From positions 186,001 to 250,000 of the forward strand of contig NZ_LSLK01000074.1 in NCBI RefSeq assembly GCF_002257705.1: a stretch of DNA of 64,000 bases, given 5' to 3'. The DNA comes from Sporomusa silvacetica DSM 10669. GTDB lineage: Bacteria > Bacillota > Negativicutes > Sporomusales > Sporomusaceae. Of this stretch, positions 43,267-51,760 are shown one piece after another. Every line of letters begins with the position of its first letter. Position 1 is the stretch's first letter. Position numbers and translations under genes: made by a program. Below the pieces are notes generated by a model. That model made no database searches. It saw only the letters and a list, made by a program, of their open reading frames with translations, and had not been told where the DNA came from.

Positions 43267-43405
43267 CGCTTAACCTTAAGACATCAATCTACTATTTTCT
43301 TCGTTATCAAGCATCACATCAACCGACTATTTCCAATTATAAATAGATAATTCTCGCACTCAGCATAACGGTAATTATTTATTTGTGTTTTGACGTGTTT
43401 TATGG
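43257..43405 (-). promoter_or_regulatory. ANTAR-type antiterminator leader of mtmC2-mtmB2
   Basis: The transcript contains TTACCGTTAT (about 43365-43374), a complementary ATAACG further on, and the hairpin TAAGC-GAAGAA-GCTTA (43257-43272) overlapping the terminator's first arm. Position 4 of the hexaloop is G; position 1 is G where the other two leaders have A. The layout is the same as in the methylamine operon and amtB leaders. Confidence 0.65.
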
Positions 43406-43410
43406 AACTG

Positions 43411-43439
43411 ATTATAGCACACCGATTTTTGAAATACAA
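43411..43439 (-). promoter_or_regulatory. Promoter of mtmC2-mtmB2
   Basis: TTGTAT (43439-43434), 17-bp spacer ending GTGTGC, TATAAT (43416-43411) on the minus strand. It closely resembles the promoters at 32542-32570 and 43654-43682. Confidence 0.85.
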
Positions 43440-43653
43440 TACCCCTTTAAGCAATTTATTTCATAGGTTAGCTAATTGTCTTTTTATAGATTACACATTC
43501 TACTAAACATCTACTGATCCAGTACTATTAATCAACCTTAATCACTTATAATCTTTAACGTCACTGCTTTATTCAATAAAAACCAAAATTACTGCAACCT
43601 CTTCAAGAATCAATATTCTAAATGTTCTAAATAAAAAAATTATAAAAAACCTA

Positions 43654-43682
43654 TTGCATTTGAAAATTAAAGGTGCTATAAT
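43654..43682 (+). promoter_or_regulatory. Promoter of amtB-glnK
   Basis: TTGCAT (43654-43659), 17-bp spacer ending AAGGTGC, TATAAT (43677-43682). It is divergent from the mtmC2 promoter across about 215 bp of AT-rich DNA that lacks any gene. Confidence 0.85.
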
Positions 43683-43700
43683 TCACGCCATAACATACAT

Positions 43701-43763
43701 CAAATAAGTAATTACCGTTATGGTGATAAACCACAAATGATTTACCACTAAGCAAAGACGCTT
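43701..43763 (+). promoter_or_regulatory. ANTAR-type antiterminator leader of amtB
   Basis: The leader contains TTACCGTTAT (43712-43721), a stem GTGATAAA/TTTACCAC, and the hairpin AAGC-AAAGAC-GCTT (43750-43763) with A1 and G4 in its hexaloop. The hairpin runs into the upstream arm of the terminator at 43759-43810. A clear first hexaloop hairpin with A1/G4 was not found. Confidence 0.7.
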
Positions 43764-43810
43764 ATATTTGGTCCTCTATATCTCAGGACTGATATAAGCG
43801 CCTTTTTATA
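43759..43810 (+). terminator. Leader terminator of amtB
   Basis: ACGCTTATATTTGGTCC pairs with GGACTGATATAAGCGC; CCTTTTTATA follows. It lies about 190 bases upstream of amtB. Confidence 0.88.
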
Positions 43811-43827
43811 TCCTTTTAGGGACAATG

Positions 43828-43860
43828 ATGTCCTGGAGGCCAGCCTCCAGGACATTTCAT
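43828..43860 (+). terminator. Second hairpin in the amtB leader
   Basis: ATGTCCTGGAGGC and GCCTCCAGGACAT form a perfect 13-bp stem with a two-base loop, followed by TTCATTTT. It could be a second terminator or an mRNA-stabilising hairpin before the small upstream frame. Confidence 0.65.
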
Positions 43861-43893
43861 TTTCAAACGCTTACTATCGGGAGGTGTTTCATC

Positions 43894-43935
43894 ATGAAAG
43901 ATATTCTTTGCTTCCTTCAACGATTGTTGATTTAG
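43894..43935 (+). CDS. Candidate leader peptide with in-frame UAG, upstream of amtB
   Basis: A small frame starts at ATG 43894 after the strong ribosome site GGGAGGTGTTTCATC. It reads MKDILCFLQRLLI and then TAG (43933-43935). If that UAG were read as pyrrolysine, 14 more residues (PKQQYYAATLKFIR) would follow to a TAA at 43978-43980, just ahead of the amtB ribosome site. No homologue is recognised. It may be a regulatory upstream frame or chance; the good ribosome site and its position in a regulated leader make it worth listing. Confidence 0.4.
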   Translation: MKDILCFLQRLLI

Positions 43936-43996
43936 CCCAAACAGCAATATTATGCAGCAACTTTGAAATTCATCAGATAAGGAAGGTGACTAGTGT

Positions 43997-45421
43997 ATGA
44001 AAAAGCTATCTACTATATTGGGTATATTCTTGATTTTAACTTTATTCCTAACTACTATTGTTTTGGCTGCCGAAGGCGATGCCTCTGCAGCGCCGGTTGA
44101 GCCACCAAAAATCGATACCGGTGATACAACCTTTGTACTAATCAGTGCAGCACTTGTAATGTTAATGACTCCAGCCTTAGCACTCTTCTATGGAGGAATG
44201 GTCCGGACTAAGAATGTATTGAGTATTATAATGCAAAGTTTTATTTGTCTTGGCGTAATTTCAGTTCAGTGGGTCCTCTGGGGCTATTCACTCGCCTTTG
44301 GCCCGGACATCAATCACCTACTAGGTAGTCTTGACTGGATTGGATTAAGTGGTGTCGGCACCGATCCTAACCCCGATTACGCTGCTACTATCCCCCAACT
44401 GGCTTTCATGATGTTCCAAGGCGTATTTGCTATCATTACTCCGGCAATTATTTCCGGTTCTGTTGCCGGACGGGTTAAATTTCCCGCGTTCGTGGTCTTT
44501 GTATTACTTTGGGCTACGCTTGTCTATGATCCTGTTGCTCACTGGGTTTGGGGTGTCGGTGGCTGGTTGCGCGAATATGGCGTACTTGACTTCGCCGGCG
44601 GTACTGTAGTACACATCATCTCAGGTGTATCTGGCCTGGTGTTTGCCTTGATGGTTGGTAAACGCAAGGGCTATGGCAGCGAAGTAATGGCTCCCCATCA
44701 TCTACCTATGACCGTTTTAGGAGCCGCCCTGTTGTGGTTTGGCTGGTTTGGATTTAATGCCGGCAGTGCTCTTGGCGCTAACGGACTGGCAACTGTTGCT
44801 TTCGTTACAACTCACGTCGCTGCCTCTGCAGCCACAGTATCCTGGGTAGTCGCTGAGTGGCTTTATAATGGCAAACCTACCCTGCTTGGCGCAGCTTCCG
44901 GTTGTATCGCCGGTCTTGTAGCTATCACTCCAGCAGCCGGCTTTGTTACTGTACCGTCCGCCATTATTATGGGGCTCAGCGGTGGTGTAATTTGCTTCTT
45001 TGCTGTGGCCATAGCCAAAAACAAGTTGGGTTATGATGATTCTTTAGATGCGTTTGGAGTTCATGGTGTAGGTGGCACCTTTGGCGCTATTGCTACCGGC
45101 TTCTTTGCCTCCACTGCAGTCAATCCCGCGGGAGCCGATGGCTTATTCTATGGAAATGCCGACCAGGTTTTAAAACAACTTGCTGGCGTCGGTACAAGCT
45201 GGATATTTGCCGCCGTCATGACCTTCCTTATTGTCAAAGCTATCGGCTTATTCATGCAAATCAAAGCCGACGATGAACAACAAATTCAAGGAATGGATAT
45301 TACCGAGCACGGCGAACGCGGCTATGCCTATCAAGATCTCATGACAGGTTCTCCGCTCAATATCCCAGTAACCAGTATCTCTAGTAATCAAGTAACTGTT
45401 AAAGAAACCACACTGGCATAA
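43997..45421 (+). CDS. amtB: Ammonium transporter AmtB
   Basis: This 474-residue Amt channel protein has an N-terminal signal peptide (about residues 1-25), a DTGDTTFVLISAALVMLMTPALALFYGGM first helix and eleven membrane segments. The pore histidines are in the VVHIISG-type and GVHGVGGTFGAIATG segments, and the tail is about 50 residues long and cytoplasmic. It conducts ammonium, and Amt proteins also accept methylammonium. It is followed by glnK after 31 bases. The divergent mtmC2-mtmB2 genes have a nearly identical promoter and leader, which links it to methylamine use. Confidence 0.97.
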   Translation: MKKLSTILGIFLILTLFLTTIVLAAEGDASAAPVEPPKIDTGDTTFVLISAALVMLMTPALALFYGGMVRTKNVLSIIMQSFICLGVISVQWVLWGYSLAFGPDINHLLGSLDWIGLSGVGTDPNPDYAATIPQLAFMMFQGVFAIITPAIISGSVAGRVKFPAFVVFVLLWATLVYDPVAHWVWGVGGWLREYGVLDFAGGTVVHIISGVSGLVFALMVGKRKGYGSEVMAPHHLPMTVLGAALLWFGWFGFNAGSALGANGLATVAFVTTHVAASAATVSWVVAEWLYNGKPTLLGAASGCIAGLVAITPAAGFVTVPSAIIMGLSGGVICFFAVAIAKNKLGYDDSLDAFGVHGVGGTFGAIATGFFASTAVNPAGADGLFYGNADQVLKQLAGVGTSWIFAAVMTFLIVKAIGLFMQIKADDEQQIQGMDITEHGERGYAYQDLMTGSPLNIPVTSISSNQVTVKETTLA

Positions 45422-45452
45422 CTTCACGTCCAGTGTAATTGGAGGGAAAAAC

Positions 45453-45818
45453 ATGAACCCAATAACCAAAATTGATATTATTACCCGGCCGGAAAAATTA
45501 GAGGCGTTGAAAGAAGCCATGAATAAAATTAATGTAACCGGCATGACTGTCACGCAAGTATATGGCTGCGGCCTCAGCAAAGGACACAAAGAATTTTACC
45601 GTGGTCAAGAATACTCTGTCAATTTGTTGCCAAAAGTAAAAGTTGAAATCGTGGTCTGCGAAGTTCCGGTAGAGCGCGTTATCGAAGCGGCAAAAATAAC
45701 CTGCCGAACCGGAAAAATGGGCGATGGTAAGATTTTTGTATACCCGGTTACCAATGCAGTTCGAATTCGTACAGGTGAAGAGGGCGACATTGCCATTATT
45801 GACCCCCAAAACACGTAA
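45453..45818 (+). CDS. glnK: Nitrogen regulatory protein PII (GlnK type)
   Basis: The 121-residue protein is a PII signal-transduction trimer subunit. The T-loop reads KEFYRGQEYSVNLLPK, with the Tyr residue at 54 corresponding to the classical modification site Tyr51, then KVEIVV. The B-loop ATP-binding region TGKMGDGKIFVYPV and the C-terminal RIRTGEEGDIAI follow. PII proteins bind ATP, ADP and 2-oxoglutarate and block AmtB when nitrogen is sufficient. The three-residue insertion before the T-loop relative to E. coli GlnB resembles clostridial PII. GGAGGGAAAAAC precedes the ATG. Confidence 0.96.
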   Translation: MNPITKIDIITRPEKLEALKEAMNKINVTGMTVTQVYGCGLSKGHKEFYRGQEYSVNLLPKVKVEIVVCEVPVERVIEAAKITCRTGKMGDGKIFVYPVTNAVRIRTGEEGDIAIIDPQNT

Positions 45819-45827
45819 TCACCTACC

Positions 45828-45866
45828 AAGGAGCCGCTTTTCTTACAGGCGGCTCCTTACCTTTGT
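45828..45866 (+). terminator. Terminator after amtB-glnK
   Basis: AAGGAGCCGC and GCGGCTCCTT form a 10-bp stem, followed by ACCTTTG. The T run is short. Confidence 0.75.
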
Positions 45867-45882
45867 TATATAATAGGCAAAC

Positions 45883-45912
45883 AAAAACCCTTCACACGGA
45901 AGGGTTTTTCCT
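45883..45912 (-). terminator. Terminator after the lysine/ornithine decarboxylase gene
   Basis: AAAAACCCTTC...GAAGGGTTTTT is a symmetric hairpin with T runs in both directions; on the minus strand it follows the decarboxylase stop. Confidence 0.8.
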
Positions 45913-45931
45913 TTTAAGAAAAGCTATTTCA

Positions 45932-47095
45932 TTACCCCGCAGTAGCTAACTCAAGCTTGGCCTGAATTGCTTTATATACTTCTTCCCACACAACAATTTG
46001 CGTTTTGGCAAAGCCATTGAATACTGTTGCCGAAGCCGACGTATAAGCCCCGCAGTTAGGTACCAGAATCAAGTCGCCAATCTCCATCGGCACAGTATGT
46101 TTATCCCGAAACATAATGTCCAGCGAATCACAGCTTGGACCAGCAAAGGTGGCCGGAATCATTTTACCAGTCTTAAAGGTCTCCAGTTCAAAATCCCAGT
46201 GATCAAAGATAACGCCTGAAAAAGTCCCATACAATCCATCATCCAGAAAGTACCATTGCTGGTTATTGCGCACTTTGGTGCCGATAACCTGGGTAATCAG
46301 ATTAACCGCCGTACCACAGATATACCGCCCTGGCTCCGCCCAAATCTCAGTATCAGGGAAATATTGTCTAATAACTTTATAAATAGCGGCTGCCATTTGC
46401 GCCACATCAGGCTCTTCGGTCAATGTAGGAATAGGAAAACCACCACCGATGTCAAGAATATGAAGGTGCATGCCTAACCCTTTAGCCGCATCAAAAAGTT
46501 TACGGCAACTTTTGAGCGCAGCAAGGTAGGCTTCACTACTTGTTGACTGGCTGCCCACATGGAAGCACAACCCAGCCACATCAAGTCCGGCCACCCTCGC
46601 TTTGGTCAAAAGCGCCAGCGCCTCATCCGGATGAACACCAAATTTTTTATTAAGATCAACCAATGCATGCGGGTTGTCCACCCGGATGCGCAGCAAAGCA
46701 GTGCCACCGGGAATAGCTGTTGCTATTTTTTCAATTTCGCTTTCACTGTCAAAAGTAAATTTATGCACCCCAACATCATGCGCTACTTTTAAGCCGCTGT
46801 TTGTTTTCACCGGATTAGCATACACCATGCGGTCAGAGTCAATACCTAACTGATTCAACATACGCATCTCCCCGTCAGACGCGACGTCGAAATAACCACC
46901 AAGCGTGTCAAGCTTCCGGATAATTCGTTCATCCGGATTGGCCTTGACGGCGTAATATATTTTAACATCTGGCATATTTTCAGCCAGTAGCTTGTAATTT
47001 AATTCAATTTGTTCTAAAGACAGCACCAACAAGGGAGTGCTGTAGGTATCAGCCAGTGCCTTGACAGCGTCCTGGGATAACCTAAAATATTTCAC
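45932..47095 (-). CDS. Fold-type III lysine/ornithine decarboxylase (Selenomonas type)
   Basis: The 387-residue PLP enzyme has the eukaryotic-like ornithine decarboxylase fold. The Schiff-base lysine is in YAVKANPDE (K51), the phosphate-binding glycines in DIGGGFP (about 220), and the catalytic cysteine region reads GPSCDSLD (about 320) followed by LVPNCGAYTSA. In Selenomonas ruminantium this enzyme decarboxylates both lysine and ornithine, and the cadaverine is linked to peptidoglycan to tether the outer membrane. Finding it here supports a Negativicute host. The gene is monocistronic. Whether lysine or ornithine is the preferred substrate is not decided by the sequence. Confidence 0.9.
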   Translation of the reverse strand: MKYFRLSQDAVKALADTYSTPLLVLSLEQIELNYKLLAENMPDVKIYYAVKANPDERIIRKLDTLGGYFDVASDGEMRMLNQLGIDSDRMVYANPVKTNSGLKVAHDVGVHKFTFDSESEIEKIATAIPGGTALLRIRVDNPHALVDLNKKFGVHPDEALALLTKARVAGLDVAGLCFHVGSQSTSSEAYLAALKSCRKLFDAAKGLGMHLHILDIGGGFPIPTLTEEPDVAQMAAAIYKVIRQYFPDTEIWAEPGRYICGTAVNLITQVIGTKVRNNQQWYFLDDGLYGTFSGVIFDHWDFELETFKTGKMIPATFAGPSCDSLDIMFRDKHTVPMEIGDLILVPNCGAYTSASATVFNGFAKTQIVVWEEVYKAIQAKLELATAG

Positions 47096-47393
47096 TTATC
47101 ATCGCTCCTTTTTACCTGCTATTTTTTTTGAAAAGTACTATATGATTGTAACATAATTGACCCAAAGTGCAAGCAAATTTTTTATAAAAGCAAAACCCAC
47201 GTACCGCTATAGGATACGCGGGAAAATCGCTTCTTAATCATGAGATTGTAATGCAATTTTACCTTCCTATATACAACTTATTATCTTCATAGCTAGATTC
47301 TTTTAGGTCAATATTGGCAAAACTATTGAGGTTCCAATAAATTCAGGATAAAATGTATATATACCTACAAACTCACGAAAGGCAGGTATCAGT

Positions 47394-48653
47394 ATGAAAC
47401 ACGTATCTCTGGCTTATGGGAAAGGCAATCTCTCTATCATGGTGCCTGATCGGGCAGTAATTATTGAATCCCGGCATCTGGACGGCCTGAACGCTGACAA
47501 GGCAGCTGTACAACAAGCCTTACGCCAACCACTTGGAACACCACCCCTCAAAGACATAGTTACAGCATCTGATACTATCGCCATTGTCATCTCAGACCTG
47601 ACCCGCCCCACACCCAATCACAAACTTGTGCCTTGGCTTTTGGAAGAACTAGTTCATGTTCCCAAAGAAAACTTTGTCATTATTAACGGCTTAGGCAGTC
47701 ATCGTGCCAATACCAACCAGGAGCTTGTTCAAATGCTTGGCCAGGAAGTCGTCGATACTGTCCGTGTTATTAACCACAATGCCTTTGACCCTGACGAACT
47801 CGTGCTGGTGGGAAAAAATAGCTATGGTTCTGATGTCTATCTTAATAAAACCTATGTTAACTGTACTTTTAAAATCGTCACAGGTTTTATTGAGCCCCAT
47901 TTTTTTGCTGGTTTCTCCGGTGGCCCCAAAGGTATCTGCCCCGGCATTGCCGGTATATCTACCATTCAGGACTTTCACAACGCACAAATGATTGGGCACA
48001 GCAACAGCACCTGGGGAATCATTGATGGTAATATTGTCCAGGATGCGGCTACCCAAAACTGCTTGATGGCCAAACCAGACTTTATGCTTAATGTCACTCT
48101 TAATGGTCAAAAAGAAATCACTGGCGTATTCGCAGGCGAACTGCTTAGCGCTCATCGTGCCGGCTGCGCTTTTGTCAAAGACCATGCCATGATTCCTGTT
48201 GACCAGCCTTTTGACATTGTGATTACCACCAACTCTGGCTATCCGCTTGACCAAAACCTTTATCAGACCGTTAAGGGCATGAGCGCTGCCGCTCAAATCG
48301 TTAAACAAGGTGGTGCTATCTTAACTTGCTCTGAATGCTCAGACGGTGTACCTGCTCATGGCAACTATGGTAAAATTCTTACAATGAAAGCAACGCCACA
48401 GGAACTTTTAGCTATGATTAACACACCTGAGTTTAGAGTATTTGACCAGTGGCAGGTTCAGGCGCAGGCTATGATTCAGCAGAAAGCCGATTGTTATCTA
48501 TACTCCACGCTTGATGAACAAATCGTAAAAGCCGCCAAGCTTATTCCGGTTGCTAACCCTTGCGGTGCCATAACCCAACTATTATCAAATAAACCTGGAG
48601 CCAGTGTGGCCGTACTGCCACAAGGACCACTATCAATTCCTTATGTAAGATAA
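47394..48653 (+). CDS. larA: LarA-like nickel-pincer racemase/epimerase
   Basis: The 419-residue protein matches the LarA (DUF2088) family. Family landmarks are ISDLTRPTPNHKLVPW, the metal/substrate histidine in GLGSHRANT (about residue 104), VTGFIEPHFFAGFSGGPKGICPGI with histidine and the probable cofactor-attaching lysine (about 165-190), and a C-terminal domain with TNSGYPLDQNLYQTVKGM. LarA racemises lactate using a nickel-pincer nucleotide made by LarB, LarC and LarE, none of which is in the window. Many family members act on other hydroxy acids, so the lactate assignment is provisional. AGGCAGG precedes the ATG. Confidence 0.85.
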   Translation: MKHVSLAYGKGNLSIMVPDRAVIIESRHLDGLNADKAAVQQALRQPLGTPPLKDIVTASDTIAIVISDLTRPTPNHKLVPWLLEELVHVPKENFVIINGLGSHRANTNQELVQMLGQEVVDTVRVINHNAFDPDELVLVGKNSYGSDVYLNKTYVNCTFKIVTGFIEPHFFAGFSGGPKGICPGIAGISTIQDFHNAQMIGHSNSTWGIIDGNIVQDAATQNCLMAKPDFMLNVTLNGQKEITGVFAGELLSAHRAGCAFVKDHAMIPVDQPFDIVITTNSGYPLDQNLYQTVKGMSAAAQIVKQGGAILTCSECSDGVPAHGNYGKILTMKATPQELLAMINTPEFRVFDQWQVQAQAMIQQKADCYLYSTLDEQIVKAAKLIPVANPCGAITQLLSNKPGASVAVLPQGPLSIPYVR

Positions 48654-48699
48654 GACTCATTATATAAACATATATGTATATCAACAGGGGGGACCAATT

Positions 48700-49203
48700 A
48701 TGACAAACCAACTTACCTATGAACAATTTTCCGCAGAGGCCGCTAAACTTATGCCCCAAAATGCCTTTATGACAACTGCCTATGGCGGTAAAACCAACAC
48801 TATGACAATTGGCTGGGGCAGTGTCGGCATTATGTGGCGTAAACCGGTATTTACCGCTATGGTACGGCAATCACGTTATACTAAAGAGCTTGTCGAACAA
48901 AGCAACGAGTTCACTATTACCCTGCCACTTGCAGAGATGAAAGAAGCACTAGCACTGTGCGGCTCCAAATCAGGCCGTGACCTGGACAAAATTGCCGCTG
49001 CCAAGCTTACCCTTGCTGCCGGCCAGTCCATATCTACCCCGGTTATTGCCGCTCCCGGCCTGCAACTGGAATGCAAAGTACTGTTTAAAGAGACCATGAC
49101 ACCAGCAAACCTGGATTCAAGCACCCAGAGCACCTGCTATGCCGATGGCGACTACCACACCCTGTATTTTGGTGAAATTGTTGCCGCCTATAAAACTGAG
49201 TGA
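48700..49203 (+). CDS. Flavin reductase family protein
   Basis: The 167-residue protein has the split-barrel FMN-binding fold of the flavin reductase/FlaRed group: MPQNAFMTTAYGGKTNTMTIGWGSVGIMWRKPVF near the N-terminus, then RQSRYTKELVEQSNEFTI, and YHTLYFGEIVAAY at the end. Such proteins bind FMN and reduce flavins or small electron carriers. It follows larA by 46 bases on the same strand, so co-transcription is likely. A strong terminator closes the unit. The partner is unknown. Confidence 0.87.
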   Translation: MTNQLTYEQFSAEAAKLMPQNAFMTTAYGGKTNTMTIGWGSVGIMWRKPVFTAMVRQSRYTKELVEQSNEFTITLPLAEMKEALALCGSKSGRDLDKIAAAKLTLAAGQSISTPVIAAPGLQLECKVLFKETMTPANLDSSTQSTCYADGDYHTLYFGEIVAAYKTE

Positions 49204-49226
49204 GAAATTAAGGAATAGCTATTAAA

Positions 49227-49260
49227 AAAAGCGCTGGCGGTCATTACCGTCAGCGCTTTT
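49227..49260 (+). terminator. Terminator between flavin reductase and DUF2225 genes
   Basis: AAAAGCGCTGGCGG...CCGTCAGCGCTTTT forms a strong hairpin with A and T runs on both sides, suited to stop transcription from both converging genes. Confidence 0.9.
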
Positions 49261-49286
49261 ATCTGTATTGTGTCTAGGCTATGGCG

Positions 49287-49988
49287 TTAATCAGCCACCG
49301 CTTCTGCCGGTACCTTTTCCCCATCCCGGGCGGCTTTGGCCTCATGCCAGGCAGCTCTTGCCATTTTAAATACCCTAGGTTCCAGCTTGGCTGCCGGATT
49401 GCCGACAACCTTACCCAAATATAATAAAGCTTTTTCTGTTTGATCAGTCCGCCGTGCCAACTCACCAATTAAATAGCTGACTGCCGCTTCACTCAATGTA
49501 CCGATAGGCAACCGTTCTCGAAATAACGCCTGTTCATACTGTTCACAGGCAATCGCGAGGGCGGATTTTTCGTCTGCTCCGTTTTCCCCCTCCCGATACA
49601 ACCAACTGAGCTTAAGATACAAATCTGCCAGTTTGCTGGCCGGAGCCGCGATAAGTTCAGCAAAGAAAATAGCTAATTTATACGTCGATATAGCCTGCTC
49701 ACGGGTACGGTTGCCACTGTAATTTACATTTACTGCTCTGTTTGCCAGAAATTTGGCAATCTTATCTTTAGCGGCCACTGATAACTCTGCAAAATAAATG
49801 TCAGTTGCCGCATAACCGCAATGAGGACACACCCAAATCGTATAATAGTATGGATTTATATCTTGAAAGTACGAACAAAAATCACTGTCCTGTTTCACTA
49901 AGATCTGTCTGCCGCGTGTGCGGGTAACGTTAAATTTCTGTTGACACACTGGACACTCTTTTTCCACCGAGTAGGTCGGCTCTGTCAT
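49287..49988 (-). CDS. DUF2225 family protein
   Basis: The 233-residue soluble protein has an N-terminal zinc ribbon formed by CPVCQQKF and CPHCGYAATD (cysteines about residues 12-61). A helical TPR-like remainder follows (AISTYKLAIFFAELIA, LADLYLKLSWLYREGE, YEQALFRERLP, LLYLGKVVG). DUF2225 proteins are common in spore-forming Firmicutes; their role is not established. It is downstream of cydDC with a gap of 44 bases between its start and the cydC stop, so could be read-through transcribed from it. Confidence 0.85.
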   Translation of the reverse strand: MTEPTYSVEKECPVCQQKFNVTRTRGRQILVKQDSDFCSYFQDINPYYYTIWVCPHCGYAATDIYFAELSVAAKDKIAKFLANRAVNVNYSGNRTREQAISTYKLAIFFAELIAAPASKLADLYLKLSWLYREGENGADEKSALAIACEQYEQALFRERLPIGTLSEAAVSYLIGELARRTDQTEKALLYLGKVVGNPAAKLEPRVFKMARAAWHEAKAARDGEKVPAEAVAD

Positions 49989-50032
49989 AGTATCGCCTCC
50001 ACTGTATACCTTACCATAATAGGGAAGCTACC

Positions 50033-51760
50033 TCAAGCACTATTTAGTGTATCTTGTTGTAGGGTCCACATCTGATAAAATAAGCCTCTCCCAGCCAGCA
50101 ACTGCTGCCGGGTTCCCTGTTCAACGATTTTGCCATTGTCAAGCACAAGGATCTCATCCATGACCTCTAACCCGATCAGCCTGTGCGTTATCAGAAACAC
50201 CGAACGGCTGCCTGCTGCCTGCAAAATATGCTGCATCACCATCTGCTCGGCTTCAGCATCAAGCCCGACGGTTGGCTCATCTAAAAGCCATATTGGCGCA
50301 GCCTTGAGTAACGCCCGGGCTAGGGCAATCCGCTGGCGCTCGCCACCGGATAGAGCTAGTCCGTTTTGCCCTGTCCGGGTATCCAGACCGTGAGGTAACC
50401 GGGCGATAAAGTCGCTGAGCAGAGCCCTTTCAATGGCGGCCGCAAACTCAGCTGGTGTGGCCTCCGGGTTAGCCAAAAGAATATTATCCCTTATGGTCGC
50501 ATTAAATAAATAGGTGTCCTGACTCACTACGCTAACCAGCCGGCGAACCGCCTCAGGATCATATTCCCTAATATCAGAACCATTTAGTAAGAGCGTTCCC
50601 TGATTATAATCCAAAAACCGCAAAATAAGCCCGGCCAACGTACTTTTCCCGGCCCCACTTGCGCCTACCACCGCCAGCCGTTTGCCTGGCGGCAGGCTAA
50701 AGGATATGTCTGACAGCACCGGCGGCTGCTCCGGCTGATAAGAAAATGACAGCTTATCTGCCGCCAGCGTCAGCGGCCCGCGCGGGACAATACAGGCTCC
50801 TCTAGCAAGAGCAGATGCCCCTTTATAGGTAATATCCTGCAGGCGCGCCACAGCTGCCGCACTTTCCTGCAAATAATAGACTACTGCAGGTAATGGCAAA
50901 ATAGCCTCAAAGCTGGCTTGCACTGCCAGCGCCACGACAGCCAGATAAACGCCATCAAGTTGCCCGGCTCCGACCAATGGCCCAGCCAGCATAATAACAA
51001 TAAGGACAGTTAGATTTACTCCCAATCCACCCATAGCCTCAGCCAATGCCGTCGTAGCATTGGCCTTTTTTTGACCAGCCCGCAAACTTGCGGCTGCCGC
51101 AGCAACCTTGTCCGCCTGTGCTTTGGCCTGCCCCATAGCTGCCAATTCAGTAAGGCCGTCAATACTGTCAGCTAATACCTCGTTAAAGCCAGCTCTGGCG
51201 GCAACAACTACTTGGCCGGCCTTGTACCCCAGCCAATGAAGAAGTATAGGCAAAATGCACCCTGTGAGAACAATCAAACCAAGCACCGGCCACGCCAGCC
51301 AGGGTGCCAGCCATGCTACTAACACCATTGTCGCTATAACCACCAATACGGCGATCACTACCGGAAACACGCCACGCAAATAAAAGAACTTCAAGGTCTC
51401 CACATCGGCTACCAGGCGGCTAAAAATATCGCCTGTGGCAAATCGAGCCAACCCACCTGGTGCCAGCGGCTCAATCCGGCTATACAACCAGATCCTGATT
51501 TCAGCCAATAAGCGGAAGGTAACCTCATGGCTTACATACCGTTCCCCATAGCGGCAAATAGCCCGCGCCAATCCAAAGAACCGCACCCCTACGATAGCTA
51601 CCGCTAATTCAGTTACTGACGGATGCAACGCAGCAGTTGAGATTAGCCAAGCCGAAGCCGCTAACAATCCAACATTGGCATAAATCGCAAAACTACCAAG
51701 GATACAGGCTGCAGCAGCCATGATGATAGTCGCTCGCTTGCCTGCCAGCAGCTTAATCAT
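50033..51760 (-). CDS. cydC: Thiol reductant ABC exporter subunit CydC
   Basis: The 575-residue half-transporter joins six membrane helices (residues 1-320) to an ABC domain with Walker A GASGAGKSTLAG (about 370), the signature LSGGERQRIALARALL and the Walker B WLLDEPTVGLD. CydDC exports glutathione or cysteine (and heme has been implicated) and is needed for cytochrome bd assembly. ATG 51760 is chosen because GGAGGTGGCCC precedes it; the gene overlaps the end of cydD by eight bases. No cydAB genes are in the window. Confidence 0.9.
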   Translation of the reverse strand: MIKLLAGKRATIIMAAAACILGSFAIYANVGLLAASAWLISTAALHPSVTELAVAIVGVRFFGLARAICRYGERYVSHEVTFRLLAEIRIWLYSRIEPLAPGGLARFATGDIFSRLVADVETLKFFYLRGVFPVVIAVLVVIATMVLVAWLAPWLAWPVLGLIVLTGCILPILLHWLGYKAGQVVVAARAGFNEVLADSIDGLTELAAMGQAKAQADKVAAAAASLRAGQKKANATTALAEAMGGLGVNLTVLIVIMLAGPLVGAGQLDGVYLAVVALAVQASFEAILPLPAVVYYLQESAAAVARLQDITYKGASALARGACIVPRGPLTLAADKLSFSYQPEQPPVLSDISFSLPPGKRLAVVGASGAGKSTLAGLILRFLDYNQGTLLLNGSDIREYDPEAVRRLVSVVSQDTYLFNATIRDNILLANPEATPAEFAAAIERALLSDFIARLPHGLDTRTGQNGLALSGGERQRIALARALLKAAPIWLLDEPTVGLDAEAEQMVMQHILQAAGSRSVFLITHRLIGLEVMDEILVLDNGKIVEQGTRQQLLAGRGLFYQMWTLQQDTLNSA

